A stretch of DNA of 37,490 nucleotides, taken from contig JAFVEY010000030.1 in the NCBI GenBank assembly GCA_017475765.1, forward strand, positions 1 to 37,490, read 5' to 3'. The position numbers and the translations under genes are program-made. This stretch comes from Clostridia bacterium (lineage in GTDB: Bacteria > Bacillota > Clostridia > Oscillospirales > Acutalibacteraceae). Below the pieces are notes generated by a model. It saw nothing but the letters and a program-made list of their open reading frames with translations. It made no database searches and was not told where the DNA came from. Positions 1-8,247 of the stretch are shown here, piece after piece (position 1 is the first letter of the stretch; every line of letters begins with the position of its first letter).

Positions 1-3000
1 AATTCATAAGTATAAGTACCGCTGCCGCCTGATGCTGCTCCCTTTACAGTAACTGCTTCGCCAACATTAAAGCTCGTCTTGCTGACGGTTGTGTTGTTGG
101 TAAGAGAGTCAGCAGAAACCACAACCTTGATGGAAGCTGTCTTTCCATTGACAGTCGTTGCTGTAATCGTTGCTGTACCTGCGCTGACACCAGTTACAAC
201 ACCGTTGGAAACAGTTGCTATTGACGTATTCGATGATTTCCATGTGAGCGTCTTATTGGTTGCGTTGGAAGGAGCGACTGAAGCTGTCAACTTAACAGTA
301 CTTCCCTTCGCTACCCCTGTGCTTGTTCCGTCAATCGTGACAGATGTCGGAAGAACTTCGACAGGTTTTTCAACCTTATACTGATAGCCTGCCGAGGTGT
401 AATATCCCTGATTGACATACTGGAAGCCCTTGTCAGCAGGAGCCTGATGTGCGCCGCCGTCGTTGAATACAATCATCAGATTTGAATTGGAGGTTGTGTA
501 TTCATAGGTATAAGTGCCGTCTCCCGATGCTGTCATTGATGTACCCGGCCAGCCGGCACCTACTGTTGAATTGGTTGATGAATCATACAGATATATATTG
601 ATATTGCTGCCCCAATCAGATGGCTTTTCAAAATATACACCGTTATCAATGGTTTTAATGCTCTTCGGGGTGACAGTAACTGTACAGGTAGCTTTATAGC
701 CGTTGAAGGTCTGAGCAGTAATTGTTGCCGTACCCTGTGCAACAGCTGTTACCGTACCATTGCTGACAGTTGCAACAGAGGTATCGTCCGAACTCCATGT
801 TACTGTCTTATTGGTTGCATTTGACGGACTAACCGTTGCTGAAAGTGTGCCTGTCTGCCCTGCTTCAAGTTCAAGTGATGATGAGCTGATTGAAATGCCG
901 GTCGGCTTTACGATACTGGTATTTTCTGTTACCGTTACCTTACAGGTGGCTGTTTTGCCGTTTGTGGTTGTAGCAGTAATTGTTGCTGTACCCTTGGATA
1001 CGCCTGTAATGGTACCGCCGCTGACAGTCGCAACGGAAGGATTGCTGGAAGTCCATGAAACGGTCTTGTTGGTAGCGTCTGCCGGAGAAACCGTTGCCTT
1101 GATGGATTCAGATTCTGCTTCTCTGACCGTCACACTTGTTTTGCTAAGGCTTACCGATGTCGGCGCTACGATATTGATATTTTCATTGCCGATCAGCTCA
1201 GCAGCACCGCCGTCTGTAAGGTATGTACCGTTAGTAACAACTCTTCCCGGAGCAGGGGTCTTTGATGTGCTGAGAACATAAACTCTGAGGTTGCCCTGTC
1301 CTGAGCAGGAAGCGGTGAGCGTTCCGTTGGTTACTGTTTTTGTATCGCCTGTTACTGCATCAACATATGTACCGTTCGGAATACCTGAGAATGTAGCGGT
1401 GTTGGAAATAGTAACGCAGGCAAAGCTGTCTGTCTTTGAGTCTGTGTAACGTCTTTTGAAAGCGAGTCCGCCGTCAACACCTTCTGTTGAGTACTGACCT
1501 TTTCGGAGAGCAGGAACAGCCTGACGGATTCTGTTAAGACGGATGATATGCTGTGCAAGAGGATATTTGAGTGTTTCCGCAACCTGACCGCTTGCATTGA
1601 ATACTGTAAAGTCGCTTGTCACAATGCTGCCCTCGATATTATCACCATAATAGGCACGTCCCGAATCCTTAAGAGCAAGACGGGGACCGTCATCAATAAC
1701 GCAGCCCTTCTGGAACTCTGTCTCGGAACCATAATAAACGCAGGGAATACCTCTGAAAGTGAAGATAAGGTCAAGATTTTCTGCCCATGTTTCCTGACTT
1801 CCTGCAAATCTCTGATTTTCAGGAGCGCCGTCAGGGGCATAGTCATGTGAATCAACATAAGTTACATTCCATGTTGCATCATTATAGTACTGGTCACCGT
1901 TTTTAGCAACATTGAATGCTCCGTAAGCGTCCTTGAAAGACCAGTGCATCGGGAAGTCAATGACACTCAGACCTGAATACTTGCTGTAATCAGGAGTGTG
2001 GTAATCATTGCCGTTGAGAAATGCGTTGGTGCTTGTAGGCTGCTGACTGATATTATCGGCATTATCCTTTGTACTTTGAATTGCTGAGTTATAGTTTGTT
2101 TCCCACTGTGCAGGATCATCGCTCCAAGCATAATCCTTTGATTCCTTCCATGTATAGTACGGAGTGGACATACCGGGATTCTGTCTGTACCAGTAGTTGC
2201 CGTTATCACGGGTGCAGACCTCTCCGAACATGAAGAAGTTATCATTTCCTGCTGCTTTAGCCGCACTAATGAGCTGCTGGTTAAATGCCTTGTTAAGAGT
2301 AAGACGGCTGATATGTCTTACCGTATCGACACGGAATGCGTCAACGCCCATATTGATATATTTGGTATAAGCATTCACAAGATAGTTGTAAACGATGGGG
2401 TTTTCTGTGTTAAGGTCAACGCAGTCACCGGCGATCTGTGCAATCTGGCAGGTGTAGTTATCCCAGTCAAAGTTACCGTAATGGTGGTAAATATTCTGTG
2501 TATCGTGATTTACTCCGTCCGTATTTTTCATCAAAGTGATACGTGCATCATACTGCTTATCCGGTATCAGGCTATCGTAGTTGGAAGGAAGTCCCGAATC
2601 CGGAACCTGCTTGAGACATTCTGTGGAGCTGAGATCTCCTTCTTTGGTAAACATCGGAAGGAGGTTTGACTCACCAAAGTTTCCTGTATGGTTATAAACA
2701 ACATCCTGAATGATCTTCATGCCCTTTGCATGAACCGCATCAATAAGATCCTGATAAGTACAGTCATCCGATTCATATCTCGGATCAACCTTGCTGAAAT
2801 TGATCGCATGATAGCCATGGTAGTCAAAGCCCGAACAGTTTTCAACAACAGGAGTGATCCATATTGCCGTGAATCCGAGAGCCTTTATGTAGTCGAGCTT
2901 TTCGATAAGTCCCTTGAAATCGCCTCTCCATTCGGGGTCGTTAAGATCCTGTTTGCCGTCCCAGCACCATGCGTCATTGCTTGTGTCACCGTTATAGAAT

Positions 3001-3212
3001 CTTGTTGTCATTACAAAATAGATGGATTCATCACGGAAGTCGCTTCTGGTGTCGGCATAAATGACCCCTCTGGCCTCGTTGCTGAGAACGGAGTCTGACG
3101 CTGCGCCGGCGGAGAGTACTGTTGCATCAACACAGGCTGTTGTCATCAGCGCTGCAAGAATGACCGCAGAAGTACGCTTTACAGCACGTTTGAATTTACT
3201 GAGTCCACTCAT
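1..3212 (-). CDS. Secreted GH13 alpha-amylase with Big_2 and CBM26-like modules (3' end outside window)
   Basis: Predicted extracellular endo-acting starch hydrolase. About 1,070 codons are open from ATG 3212 (preceded by AAAGGATT) to the left edge, so the C-terminus is missing. Residues 1-38 form a signal peptide (basic KRAVKR, hydrophobic core, SAGAA). The GH13 catalytic domain covers about 55-560. I see DVVYNH (region I), DAFRVDTVRH with nucleophile D296, FGEV with acid/base E331, and YVDSHD with D457. Two Big_2 Ig-like domains follow at about 678-849 (TNKTVSWTSSNPSVATVS type). A starch-binding CBM26-like module lies at about 850-910 (YFEKPSDWGSNINIYLYD). A third Big_2 lies at about 955-1036, and then the start of another beta-rich module. 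Family knowledge says such modules bind granular starch and act as spacers. A dockerin or sortase signal could lie past the edge and cannot be judged here. Confidence 0.95.
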   Translation of the reverse strand, partial: MSGLSKFKRAVKRTSAVILAALMTTACVDATVLSAGAASDSVLSNEARGVIYADTRSDFRDESIYFVMTTRFYNGDTSNDAWCWDGKQDLNDPEWRGDFKGLIEKLDYIKALGFTAIWITPVVENCSGFDYHGYHAINFSKVDPRYESDDCTYQDLIDAVHAKGMKIIQDVVYNHTGNFGESNLLPMFTKEGDLSSTECLKQVPDSGLPSNYDSLIPDKQYDARITLMKNTDGVNHDTQNIYHHYGNFDWDNYTCQIAQIAGDCVDLNTENPIVYNYLVNAYTKYINMGVDAFRVDTVRHISRLTLNKAFNQQLISAAKAAGNDNFFMFGEVCTRDNGNYWYRQNPGMSTPYYTWKESKDYAWSDDPAQWETNYNSAIQSTKDNADNISQQPTSTNAFLNGNDYHTPDYSKYSGLSVIDFPMHWSFKDAYGAFNVAKNGDQYYNDATWNVTYVDSHDYAPDGAPENQRFAGSQETWAENLDLIFTFRGIPCVYYGSETEFQKGCVIDDGPRLALKDSGRAYYGDNIEGSIVTSDFTVFNASGQVAETLKYPLAQHIIRLNRIRQAVPALRKGQYSTEGVDGGLAFKRRYTDSKTDSFACVTISNTATFSGIPNGTYVDAVTGDTKTVTNGTLTASCSGQGNLRVYVLSTSKTPAPGRVVTNGTYLTDGGAAELIGNENINIVAPTSVSLSKTSVTVREAESESIKATVSPADATNKTVSWTSSNPSVATVSGGTITGVSKGTATITATTTNGKTATCKVTVTENTSIVKPTGISISSSSLELEAGQTGTLSATVSPSNATNKTVTWSSDDTSVATVSNGTVTAVAQGTATITAQTFNGYKATCTVTVTPKSIKTIDNGVYFEKPSDWGSNINIYLYDSSTNSTVGAGWPGTSMTASGDGTYTYEYTTSNSNLMIVFNDGGAHQAPADKGFQYVNQGYYTSAGYQYKVEKPVEVLPTSVTIDGTSTGVAKGSTVKLTASVAPSNATNKTLTWKSSNTSIATVSNGVVTGVSAGTATITATTVNGKTASIKVVVSADSLTNNTTVSKTSFNVGEAVTVKGAASGGSGTYTYE

Positions 3213-3362
3213 TAGGTATACCAATCCTTTCAATGTAAAATTGTTGATAAAAACCGTAAAAATCTGCTTAATTGCGACCGATAAAATATCACACCTCCGC
3301 TTGCGGTCAGCGCTGTTGTATTTTGGGAATGATGCTCTGCACAGACTTTTCTCATATATGAT

Positions 3363-3389
3363 TTTATAACAGCAAAACCTTTTTGTAAA
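3363..3389 (-). promoter_or_regulatory. Possible amylase promoter
   Basis: On the reverse strand TTTACA (3389-3384) is followed after 15 bases by TATAAA (3368-3363). The spacer is short of the ideal 17, so the -35 assignment is weak. The -10 lies about 150 bases upstream of the amylase start. Confidence 0.35.
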
Positions 3390-3468
3390 GAATATTTTTT
3401 GTTCAAAATTTCGTAATAATTTAATTTTGTTTCAAATTTATTTGGAAATTCCTTACAAACAGATGCGA

Positions 3469-3496
3469 AAAAACCTGTAAAAATTTACAGGTTTTT
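3469..3496. terminator. Bidirectional hairpin with T runs on both sides
   Basis: Perfect 13-base inverted repeat (AAAAACCTGTAAA and its complement) with almost no loop. Runs of A on the left and T on the right let it work on either strand. It probably separates the amylase gene from read-through out of the DUF4317 gene. Confidence 0.6.
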
Positions 3497-3631
3497 CTTT
3501 CACATTATACACTTTTAACAATCAAACACTCCCGACAATGTGCAATTTGACTTTTGCGATTCATTTTGAAAATCGTTTATCTGAACAGTTAAAATTATTT
3601 GAAACAATTATTCTATGTGCAATATGTCAAA

Positions 3632-3668
3632 ACAGCCTGCCGACATATCAAAACCGACAAGCTGCTGT
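3632..3668 (-). terminator. Probable terminator of the DUF4317 gene
   Basis: Read on the reverse strand, ACAGC pairs with GCTGT and an inner CTGTCG-type stem with bulges encloses the loop; TTTTGA follows. It starts about 20 bases after the stop at 3689. The stem is imperfect and the U run short, so it may act together with the hairpin at 3469-3496. Confidence 0.5.
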
Positions 3669-3688
3669 ATAAAAATGCTCTATAAAAA

Positions 3689-4942
3689 TTATGTAGAAAC
3701 CGTTTCTTCCGCCGGCTGTGCAGACGCCTGATATACAGCTGTCGTTTTTGCTGTATCTTCTATTTCAGAAAGCTCGCTGCCGTCATCAAGCGGAATCCGG
3801 ATCGCCGGCGCTTCGCCCTCAAAGCGGATGGATATACCGTTCACTTCCACTCCCTCATCGGCACGAACCATAATATATTTCACACCGTCTATCACCTTTG
3901 CATTCAGCATAAAGCTGTACTGAGGGTCTACCTTGATAGATACATACGAGTTCTTAAGCTCAAACTGTTTCGGATCAATGATATTCTGCGGCGGAATCTC
4001 CGTTGTATCTCCGAATCCGGTGGTAAATTTATCATCAAAATCCGCAAGCTCCTCTTCCTGCGCACCGCAGGTTGTCAGAACACGTCTGACATCATTCTTG
4101 TCAAACATAAGTGGTTCGGGATCCTTGCTTTCCTTATGCTCGGTGATCATATCGGTGATCATATCATGCACGGACTGCACGAATTCATAGCTGCAGCTTT
4201 CAGGAGCCGCTGTTGAAACAAGACTTCTGAAGGTTTCTTTCTGCTCCTGTGCAGGCATCTGGGCGGTTGCTCCGAAAAGTGTTTCAACCACCTCAGGATG
4301 ATTTTCGGACGTACTTTTGGAATAGAAAACGGCATTATATATGTTTGTTCTGCGGTCGTCAAAGCATGGGAACATAAAGCCGATTTCAGGGGCAGCAACA
4401 GCAGCATCGGCGCCGATATTCCTGAAGGTATTGTCGGCTGTTGAAAAACCGAGTGCGGTTTTTGTCATTTTTATGGGACAAACGCTGCATACAAAGTAAC
4501 GGAATATTTCTGATGAATCTCCGATATCCTCATCATTTTTGGAAAAGGAAGGCACATCGTATCGGTCGAAAGCCAGAAGAATCAGGTAATTCTCGTCTGT
4601 TGCAAAGGAAGCGATGATTTTTTCATAAAGGGATGTGAGAAGCTCCTCGTTTTCAAGCTCGGATTCTCTTATATCACTCAGCAGCTTATGCTCTTCTCCC
4701 CTGCTGACCTGATCGGCGGAAAATTCAATGTTCATCAGATTCCTGCCCACAGAGCCTGTTATCGGCTTTTTCAGCAGCTTGAACAGCCACTCCTTCTGTT
4801 CGTCGGGAAGCACCGCAACCGGTATTTTAAATTTGGAAAGTATTTCCTTTGTCGTGCTGACATAGCAGCCTCTTACATTTGTGATGTTGCTTTTTTCGGG
4901 TTTAAAGCGCCGTTTTATCTCAGCAAATTCTTTATCTGTCAT
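3689..4942 (-). CDS. DUF4317 family protein
   Basis: A 417-residue soluble protein with no signal peptide or membrane segment. The N-terminus (FAEIKRRFKPEKSNITNVRG, then CYVSTTKEI) matches what I recall of the DUF4317 family, common in Clostridia and Ruminococcaceae and without known function. The start at 4942 (MTDKEF) is preferred over ATG 4951: AAGGAG ends about ten bases before 4942 but only two bases before 4951. The acidic C-terminal third ends in a low-complexity tail. It is a single gene divergent from the HD/CmpB pair and followed by two hairpins. I infer no function. Confidence 0.8.
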   Translation of the reverse strand: MTDKEFAEIKRRFKPEKSNITNVRGCYVSTTKEILSKFKIPVAVLPDEQKEWLFKLLKKPITGSVGRNLMNIEFSADQVSRGEEHKLLSDIRESELENEELLTSLYEKIIASFATDENYLILLAFDRYDVPSFSKNDEDIGDSSEIFRYFVCSVCPIKMTKTALGFSTADNTFRNIGADAAVAAPEIGFMFPCFDDRRTNIYNAVFYSKSTSENHPEVVETLFGATAQMPAQEQKETFRSLVSTAAPESCSYEFVQSVHDMITDMITEHKESKDPEPLMFDKNDVRRVLTTCGAQEEELADFDDKFTTGFGDTTEIPPQNIIDPKQFELKNSYVSIKVDPQYSFMLNAKVIDGVKYIMVRADEGVEVNGISIRFEGEAPAIRIPLDDGSELSEIEDTAKTTAVYQASAQPAEETVST

Positions 4943-5058
4943 TATTATCATTACTCCTTAATCTCTTATTATTTACTGTATTGCTATTTTATCACGATTT
5001 TTTTGCTAAAACAATATTTTTATGCTGTTAAAATCAAATAAATTGTTAAATTTTGTTG

Positions 5059-5087
5059 TTGTACTTTAAAATAAATTATGTTATCAT
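5059..5087 (+). promoter_or_regulatory. Promoter of the HD/CmpB operon
   Basis: TTGTAC (5059-5064), 17-base spacer, TATCAT (5082-5087), about 47 bases before the start codon at 5135, which follows an AGGAGA ribosome binding site. Confidence 0.55.
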
Positions 5088-5134
5088 ATTATGATGAAGT
5101 GGGATAACTGCTATGATCCGAACAGGAGAAGTAT

Positions 5135-5632
5135 ATGAAGAATTTTAAGCATTTGGATATGATCCGGAAGCACGGTGACGATATCCTTTCATCCAAGGGG
5201 ATGGAAATCGAAAAAGAATGTATACAGCACGGAATATACAGCGTTTATGATCATTCTCTTTTTGTCACATCCATGTGCATCAGAATCTCCAGACGGCTGA
5301 AAATCCGTGTTAACGAAAAAGCAATGGTCAGGGGCGCTCTTCTGCACGATTATTTTCTTTATGACTGGCATACCCCATGCAAGGCCAACAGAATACACGG
5401 ATTCACACATCCGGGAATAGCGCTTAGAAATGCGGAAAAGGAATTTATTCTCGGAGAAATTGAAAAAAATATGATAAAACGACATATGTTTCCTTTGACA
5501 CCCGTACCTCCGAAATACCGTGAGGGTGTGATATTATGTATTGCGGATAAGATCTGCGCACTTTACGAAACAGTCGGCGGCTTTAAAATAAAGCTGTCAA
5601 AATTAAGATTTAAAAAAGTGAAAGGACAGTAA
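5135..5632 (+). CDS. HD-domain protein (predicted metal-dependent phosphohydrolase)
   Basis: A 165-residue single-domain HD superfamily protein. Likely metal ligands are H40 (SVYDHSLFV), H71-D72 (ALLHDYFLYDWH) and a C-terminal aspartate in CIADKIC. The H...HD...D order is that of HD phosphohydrolases, which hydrolyse phosphate esters, often nucleotides. The natural substrate cannot be read from sequence. It starts after AGGAGA with 6-7 base spacing. It ends five bases before the CmpB-family membrane gene and shares its promoter and terminator, so the two are almost certainly co-expressed. Confidence 0.85.
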   Translation: MKNFKHLDMIRKHGDDILSSKGMEIEKECIQHGIYSVYDHSLFVTSMCIRISRRLKIRVNEKAMVRGALLHDYFLYDWHTPCKANRIHGFTHPGIALRNAEKEFILGEIEKNMIKRHMFPLTPVPPKYREGVILCIADKICALYETVGGFKIKLSKLRFKKVKGQ

Positions 5633-5637
5633 AGGCT

Positions 5638-6426
5638 ATGGACAGCGTTCTGATATTAGAAAAATATTTCTTTTGGCTTGTTGTTTACAGTATGATCGGC
5701 TGGGTTTACGAATGTGTTCTTGAAACCTTCCGGCAGAAAAAACTGGTCAACAGAGGATTTCTGAACGGTCCGTACTGTCCGATTTACGGTTTCGGCTCAC
5801 TACTGGACGTTCTTGTTCTCGGCTGGATCGAAAATCCTGTCTACCTTTTCCTTGTCAGCGCCATACTGACCTCGACACTTGAGTATATCACCTCTGTTGT
5901 TATGGAAAAGGCTTTCGATGTCAGATGGTGGGATTACAACGACTTTAAGTTCACCATTAAGGGCAAAACCATTGATGTCGGCAAATTCAATATCAACGGC
6001 AGAGTGTGCCTTGTGGGCGCTCTTGCCTTCGGTACGCTTTCCATACTGCTTGTCAAATTCATACATCCGTTTATTATGATCATGACTGACAAGCTCACCT
6101 ATCCGATGTTCCATTATATCTGCTTCGGTCTTTTGATTCTCATTGCCATTGACAGCCTTTTCACGATACTCAGCTTTTCGAGCTTCAATGACAAACTGAA
6201 CGATCTTTCCTCCAATCTTCAGCAGATAAGAAACGGTTTAAGCAACAAAATGCAGTCAACAGCCGCTTATGAAAAAATCAATTCGGCATACGGACGCTTT
6301 GCGAAAAGCCTGAATGAACAGCAGATCAGACTTCTGAAATCCTTCCCCAACCTCAAATCCATCAGATACAAAAACCTTACTGAAGAAATTAAAAAATTTA
6401 TTTTCCGGCACAAGGACAATCAATAA
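5638..6426 (+). CDS. CmpB-family (putative ABC transporter type IV) membrane protein
   Basis: A 262-residue integral membrane protein with about five hydrophobic segments in its first 190 residues, then a soluble, probably helical, basic C-terminal tail (about 190-262). The family signature is at the N-terminus: SMIGWVYECVLETF, then NRGFLNGPYCPIYGFGS, then a WWDYNDFKFTIKGK-like segment. This is the PF06541 family, named putative ABC transporter permease although no ATPase partner is usually adjacent and transport has not been shown to my knowledge. It is second in an operon with the HD protein. No ABC ATPase gene sits in this operon; the ATPase at 7335 belongs to another unit behind a terminator. 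Confidence 0.85.
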   Translation: MDSVLILEKYFFWLVVYSMIGWVYECVLETFRQKKLVNRGFLNGPYCPIYGFGSLLDVLVLGWIENPVYLFLVSAILTSTLEYITSVVMEKAFDVRWWDYNDFKFTIKGKTIDVGKFNINGRVCLVGALAFGTLSILLVKFIHPFIMIMTDKLTYPMFHYICFGLLILIAIDSLFTILSFSSFNDKLNDLSSNLQQIRNGLSNKMQSTAAYEKINSAYGRFAKSLNEQQIRLLKSFPNLKSIRYKNLTEEIKKFIFRHKDNQ

Positions 6427-6429
6427 ATT

Positions 6430-6478
6430 TTCCCGTATATTTCATGTCTGACTGAAATATACGGGAATTTTGTTTTTT
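6430..6478 (+). terminator. Rho-independent terminator of the HD/CmpB operon
   Basis: Perfect 15-base stem (6430-6444 with 6453-6467, TTCCCGTATATTTCA arm), 8-base loop, then TTTTGTTTTTT. Confidence 0.92.
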
Positions 6479-6496
6479 ATCTGTTTTTATCCCTGC

Positions 6497-6525
6497 TTGC
6501 ATTATGTCTTTTTTCGTGATAATAT
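6497..6525 (+). promoter_or_regulatory. Promoter of the response-regulator gene
   Basis: TTGCAT (6497-6502), 17-base spacer, TAATAT (6520-6525). It lies just after the preceding terminator and about 35 bases before the response-regulator start. Confidence 0.5.
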
Positions 6526-6559
6526 AAATACAATCAAATATTATCCGGAAGTGATCCAT

Positions 6560-7240
6560 GTGAATCCAAAAATACTTATTATCGAGGACGATAACGAAAT
6601 CAACAAGATGCTTCAGCTTCTGCTCTCACAGAATGGCTTTGACTCACGAAGTGCTTATTCAGGAACGGAAGCTCTTATCGTTCACGGAAAGGATATATCC
6701 CTGATACTGCTTGACCTTATGCTTCCCGGAAAAAGCGGAGAGGAAATCATCACAGAGCTGAAAGCGAAACATAATGTTCCTGTGATTGTCATGAGTGCAA
6801 TACATGATATCAACAAAAAGGTCGATCTGTTTTCTTTGGGTGCGGACGATTATGTTACAAAGCCGTTTCATAATGAAGAGCTTATTGCAAGAATCAAAGC
6901 AAGACTGAGAAGCGGCATTGCTGTCTCGGCGGAAGAAAAACTGCAATGCGGCAATATAGTAATAGATAAAAATAATTTTACAGCCGAGTGTTTTGGAAAA
7001 GCCATTGAGCTTTCAAAAAATGAATTTGAGCTTTTATGTATGCTCGCCGAAAATTCGGGCAGAACCTGCACGAAAAGCATGATATATGAAAGAATATGGA
7101 ATAATGAAAATTCTGCCGATGACAATACGCTTAATGTTCATATCAGCAAAATCCGTAAAAAGCTCAAGGAATGTGATTCCGAAAACGACTATATCGAAAC
7201 GGTTTGGGGAATCGGCTACCGGATCAGGAAATGGTCATGA
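6560..7240 (+). CDS. OmpR/PhoB-family response regulator
   Basis: A 226-residue two-domain DNA-binding response regulator. The receiver domain (about 3-115) has acidic pocket E9-D10-D11, phospho-acceptor D52 (ILLDLMLPGKSG), the S79 switch residue and K101 (YVTKPF). A winged-helix trans_reg_C domain follows (about 130-224; LSKNEFELLCML, then DDNTLNVHISKIRKKL and YIETVWGIGYRI). I use GTG 6560 because GGAAGTG sits at a good distance and the protein then has the usual OmpR length; the longer open frame back to 6470 runs into the preceding terminator. The cognate kinase is almost certainly the gene at 9727. Likely targets are the TTAAG boxes at 7241-7268, immediately downstream. Confidence 0.92.
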   Translation: MNPKILIIEDDNEINKMLQLLLSQNGFDSRSAYSGTEALIVHGKDISLILLDLMLPGKSGEEIITELKAKHNVPVIVMSAIHDINKKVDLFSLGADDYVTKPFHNEELIARIKARLRSGIAVSAEEKLQCGNIVIDKNNFTAECFGKAIELSKNEFELLCMLAENSGRTCTKSMIYERIWNNENSADDNTLNVHISKIRKKLKECDSENDYIETVWGIGYRIRKWS

Positions 7241-7295
7241 TTAAGAAAATTTTAAGATTTGCTTTAAGTGTTTTTTCAGAAGTTGATGATATAAT
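7241..7295 (+). promoter_or_regulatory. Operator/promoter of the ABC transporter: three TTAAG boxes and a TATAAT
   Basis: TTAAG occurs at 7241-7245, 7252-7256 and 7264-7268, spaced 11 and 12 bases, about one helical turn. A TATAAT (7290-7295) follows, and the expected -35 position has no TTGACA-like match. Tandem direct repeats on one DNA face with a poor -35 are typical of promoters activated by OmpR-family regulators. The regulator is inferred to be the adjacent gene product. The first box begins immediately after the regulator's stop codon. Confidence 0.55.
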
Positions 7296-7334
7296 ACAGC
7301 TGTGAGAAGATAATATACTTCGGGAGGAGAAATT

Positions 7335-8246
7335 ATGCGTGAGATCATACTTAAAACAAATCGACTGTCCAAAAGCTACGGAAGTGTCAAAGCGCTGGAC
7401 AGCGTGGATATGACGGTCTATCAGGGAGATATTTACGGTCTTATCGGAAGAAACGGCGCCGGAAAAACAACCATACTGAAAATTGTTTCCGGACTTATTG
7501 CCTCGTACAAAGGCAATTTTTCGCTTTTCTCAAAAACCGGAGAATTAACGGAATACGATAAGAAACGCCTTGGCTGTCTCATTGAAAACCCTGCATTTTT
7601 CATGAATCTGACGGTTTTTGAGAATCTTAAATACTATGCGATACAAAAAGGAATGGCAGACAAAAAACAGATCAATCATGTATTGGAGCTGTTAAACCTC
7701 ACAGAACAAAAAAAGAAAAAGTACAAGCAGCTTTCTTTTGGCATGAAGCAGCGTCTGGGAATTGCTTTTGCAATTCTTGACAATCCCGATCTGCTTATTC
7801 TTGATGAGCCTATCAACGGAATTGACCCCACAGGCATAAGCAAGCTAAGAAACATCTTTGAAAAGCTCAACAGAGAATACGGAACTACCATTATCATTTC
7901 AAGTCATATTCTTTCTGAGCTTTATGTCTGTGCCAACCGATTTCTGTTTATTGACAAAGGCAGAGTTCTGAAAGAAATCTCCAAGGAAGAGCTTATGGCA
8001 GAAATCAGGCGCTGTATTGTTATCAAAACAGAGGATGTCAGGCAGGCTGCTGTCCTGATCGAAAAAACGAAGGGCATATCAGATTATCATGTTACTGGAT
8101 ATAATGAAATAAAAATATATGATGACCGTATTGATATGAACGGACTTGCAAAAATGCTGCTTATCAACAATATCCGTATAAACGGTATATATGAAGGCGG
8201 GATCTCTGTGGAGGATTATTTTATTTCTCTTGTGGAGGGACTGTGA
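7335..8246 (+). CDS. ABC transporter ATP-binding protein (BcrA-like)
   Basis: A 303-residue nucleotide-binding subunit. Walker A is GRNGAGKTT (about 38-46), the signature is LSFGMKQRLGIA, Walker B is LLILDEP followed by the D-loop, and the switch histidine is in IISSHILSE. A C-terminal extension of about 80 residues after the ATPase core is usual in the BcrA/drug-exporter subgroup. It starts after GGGAGGAG. It is followed one base later by the first permease gene, so the subunits are probably co-translated. By context it powers export or removal of a membrane-active compound. It could instead be a self-immunity transporter, but no bacteriocin gene is visible nearby. Confidence 0.93.
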   Translation: MREIILKTNRLSKSYGSVKALDSVDMTVYQGDIYGLIGRNGAGKTTILKIVSGLIASYKGNFSLFSKTGELTEYDKKRLGCLIENPAFFMNLTVFENLKYYAIQKGMADKKQINHVLELLNLTEQKKKKYKQLSFGMKQRLGIAFAILDNPDLLILDEPINGIDPTGISKLRNIFEKLNREYGTTIIISSHILSELYVCANRFLFIDKGRVLKEISKEELMAEIRRCIVIKTEDVRQAAVLIEKTKGISDYHVTGYNEIKIYDDRIDMNGLAKMLLINNIRINGIYEGGISVEDYFISLVEGL

Positions 8247-8247
8247 T

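Larger units (their letters stand above)
3213..3688. other. AT-rich intergenic region between the amylase and DUF4317 genes
   Basis: This 476-base gap holds, from right to left, two hairpins that can end the DUF4317 transcript (3632-3668 and 3469-3496), a possible amylase promoter (3363-3389), and about 150 bases of amylase leader. I see no coding sequence with a ribosome binding site and no clear catabolite-repression (cre) palindrome. Confidence 0.6.

Noticed and set aside
79-1281. Forward-strand open frames rich in Val, Thr and Leu
   Set aside because: They are mirror frames of the repetitive Ig-like domains of the reverse-strand amylase and have no ribosome binding sites.
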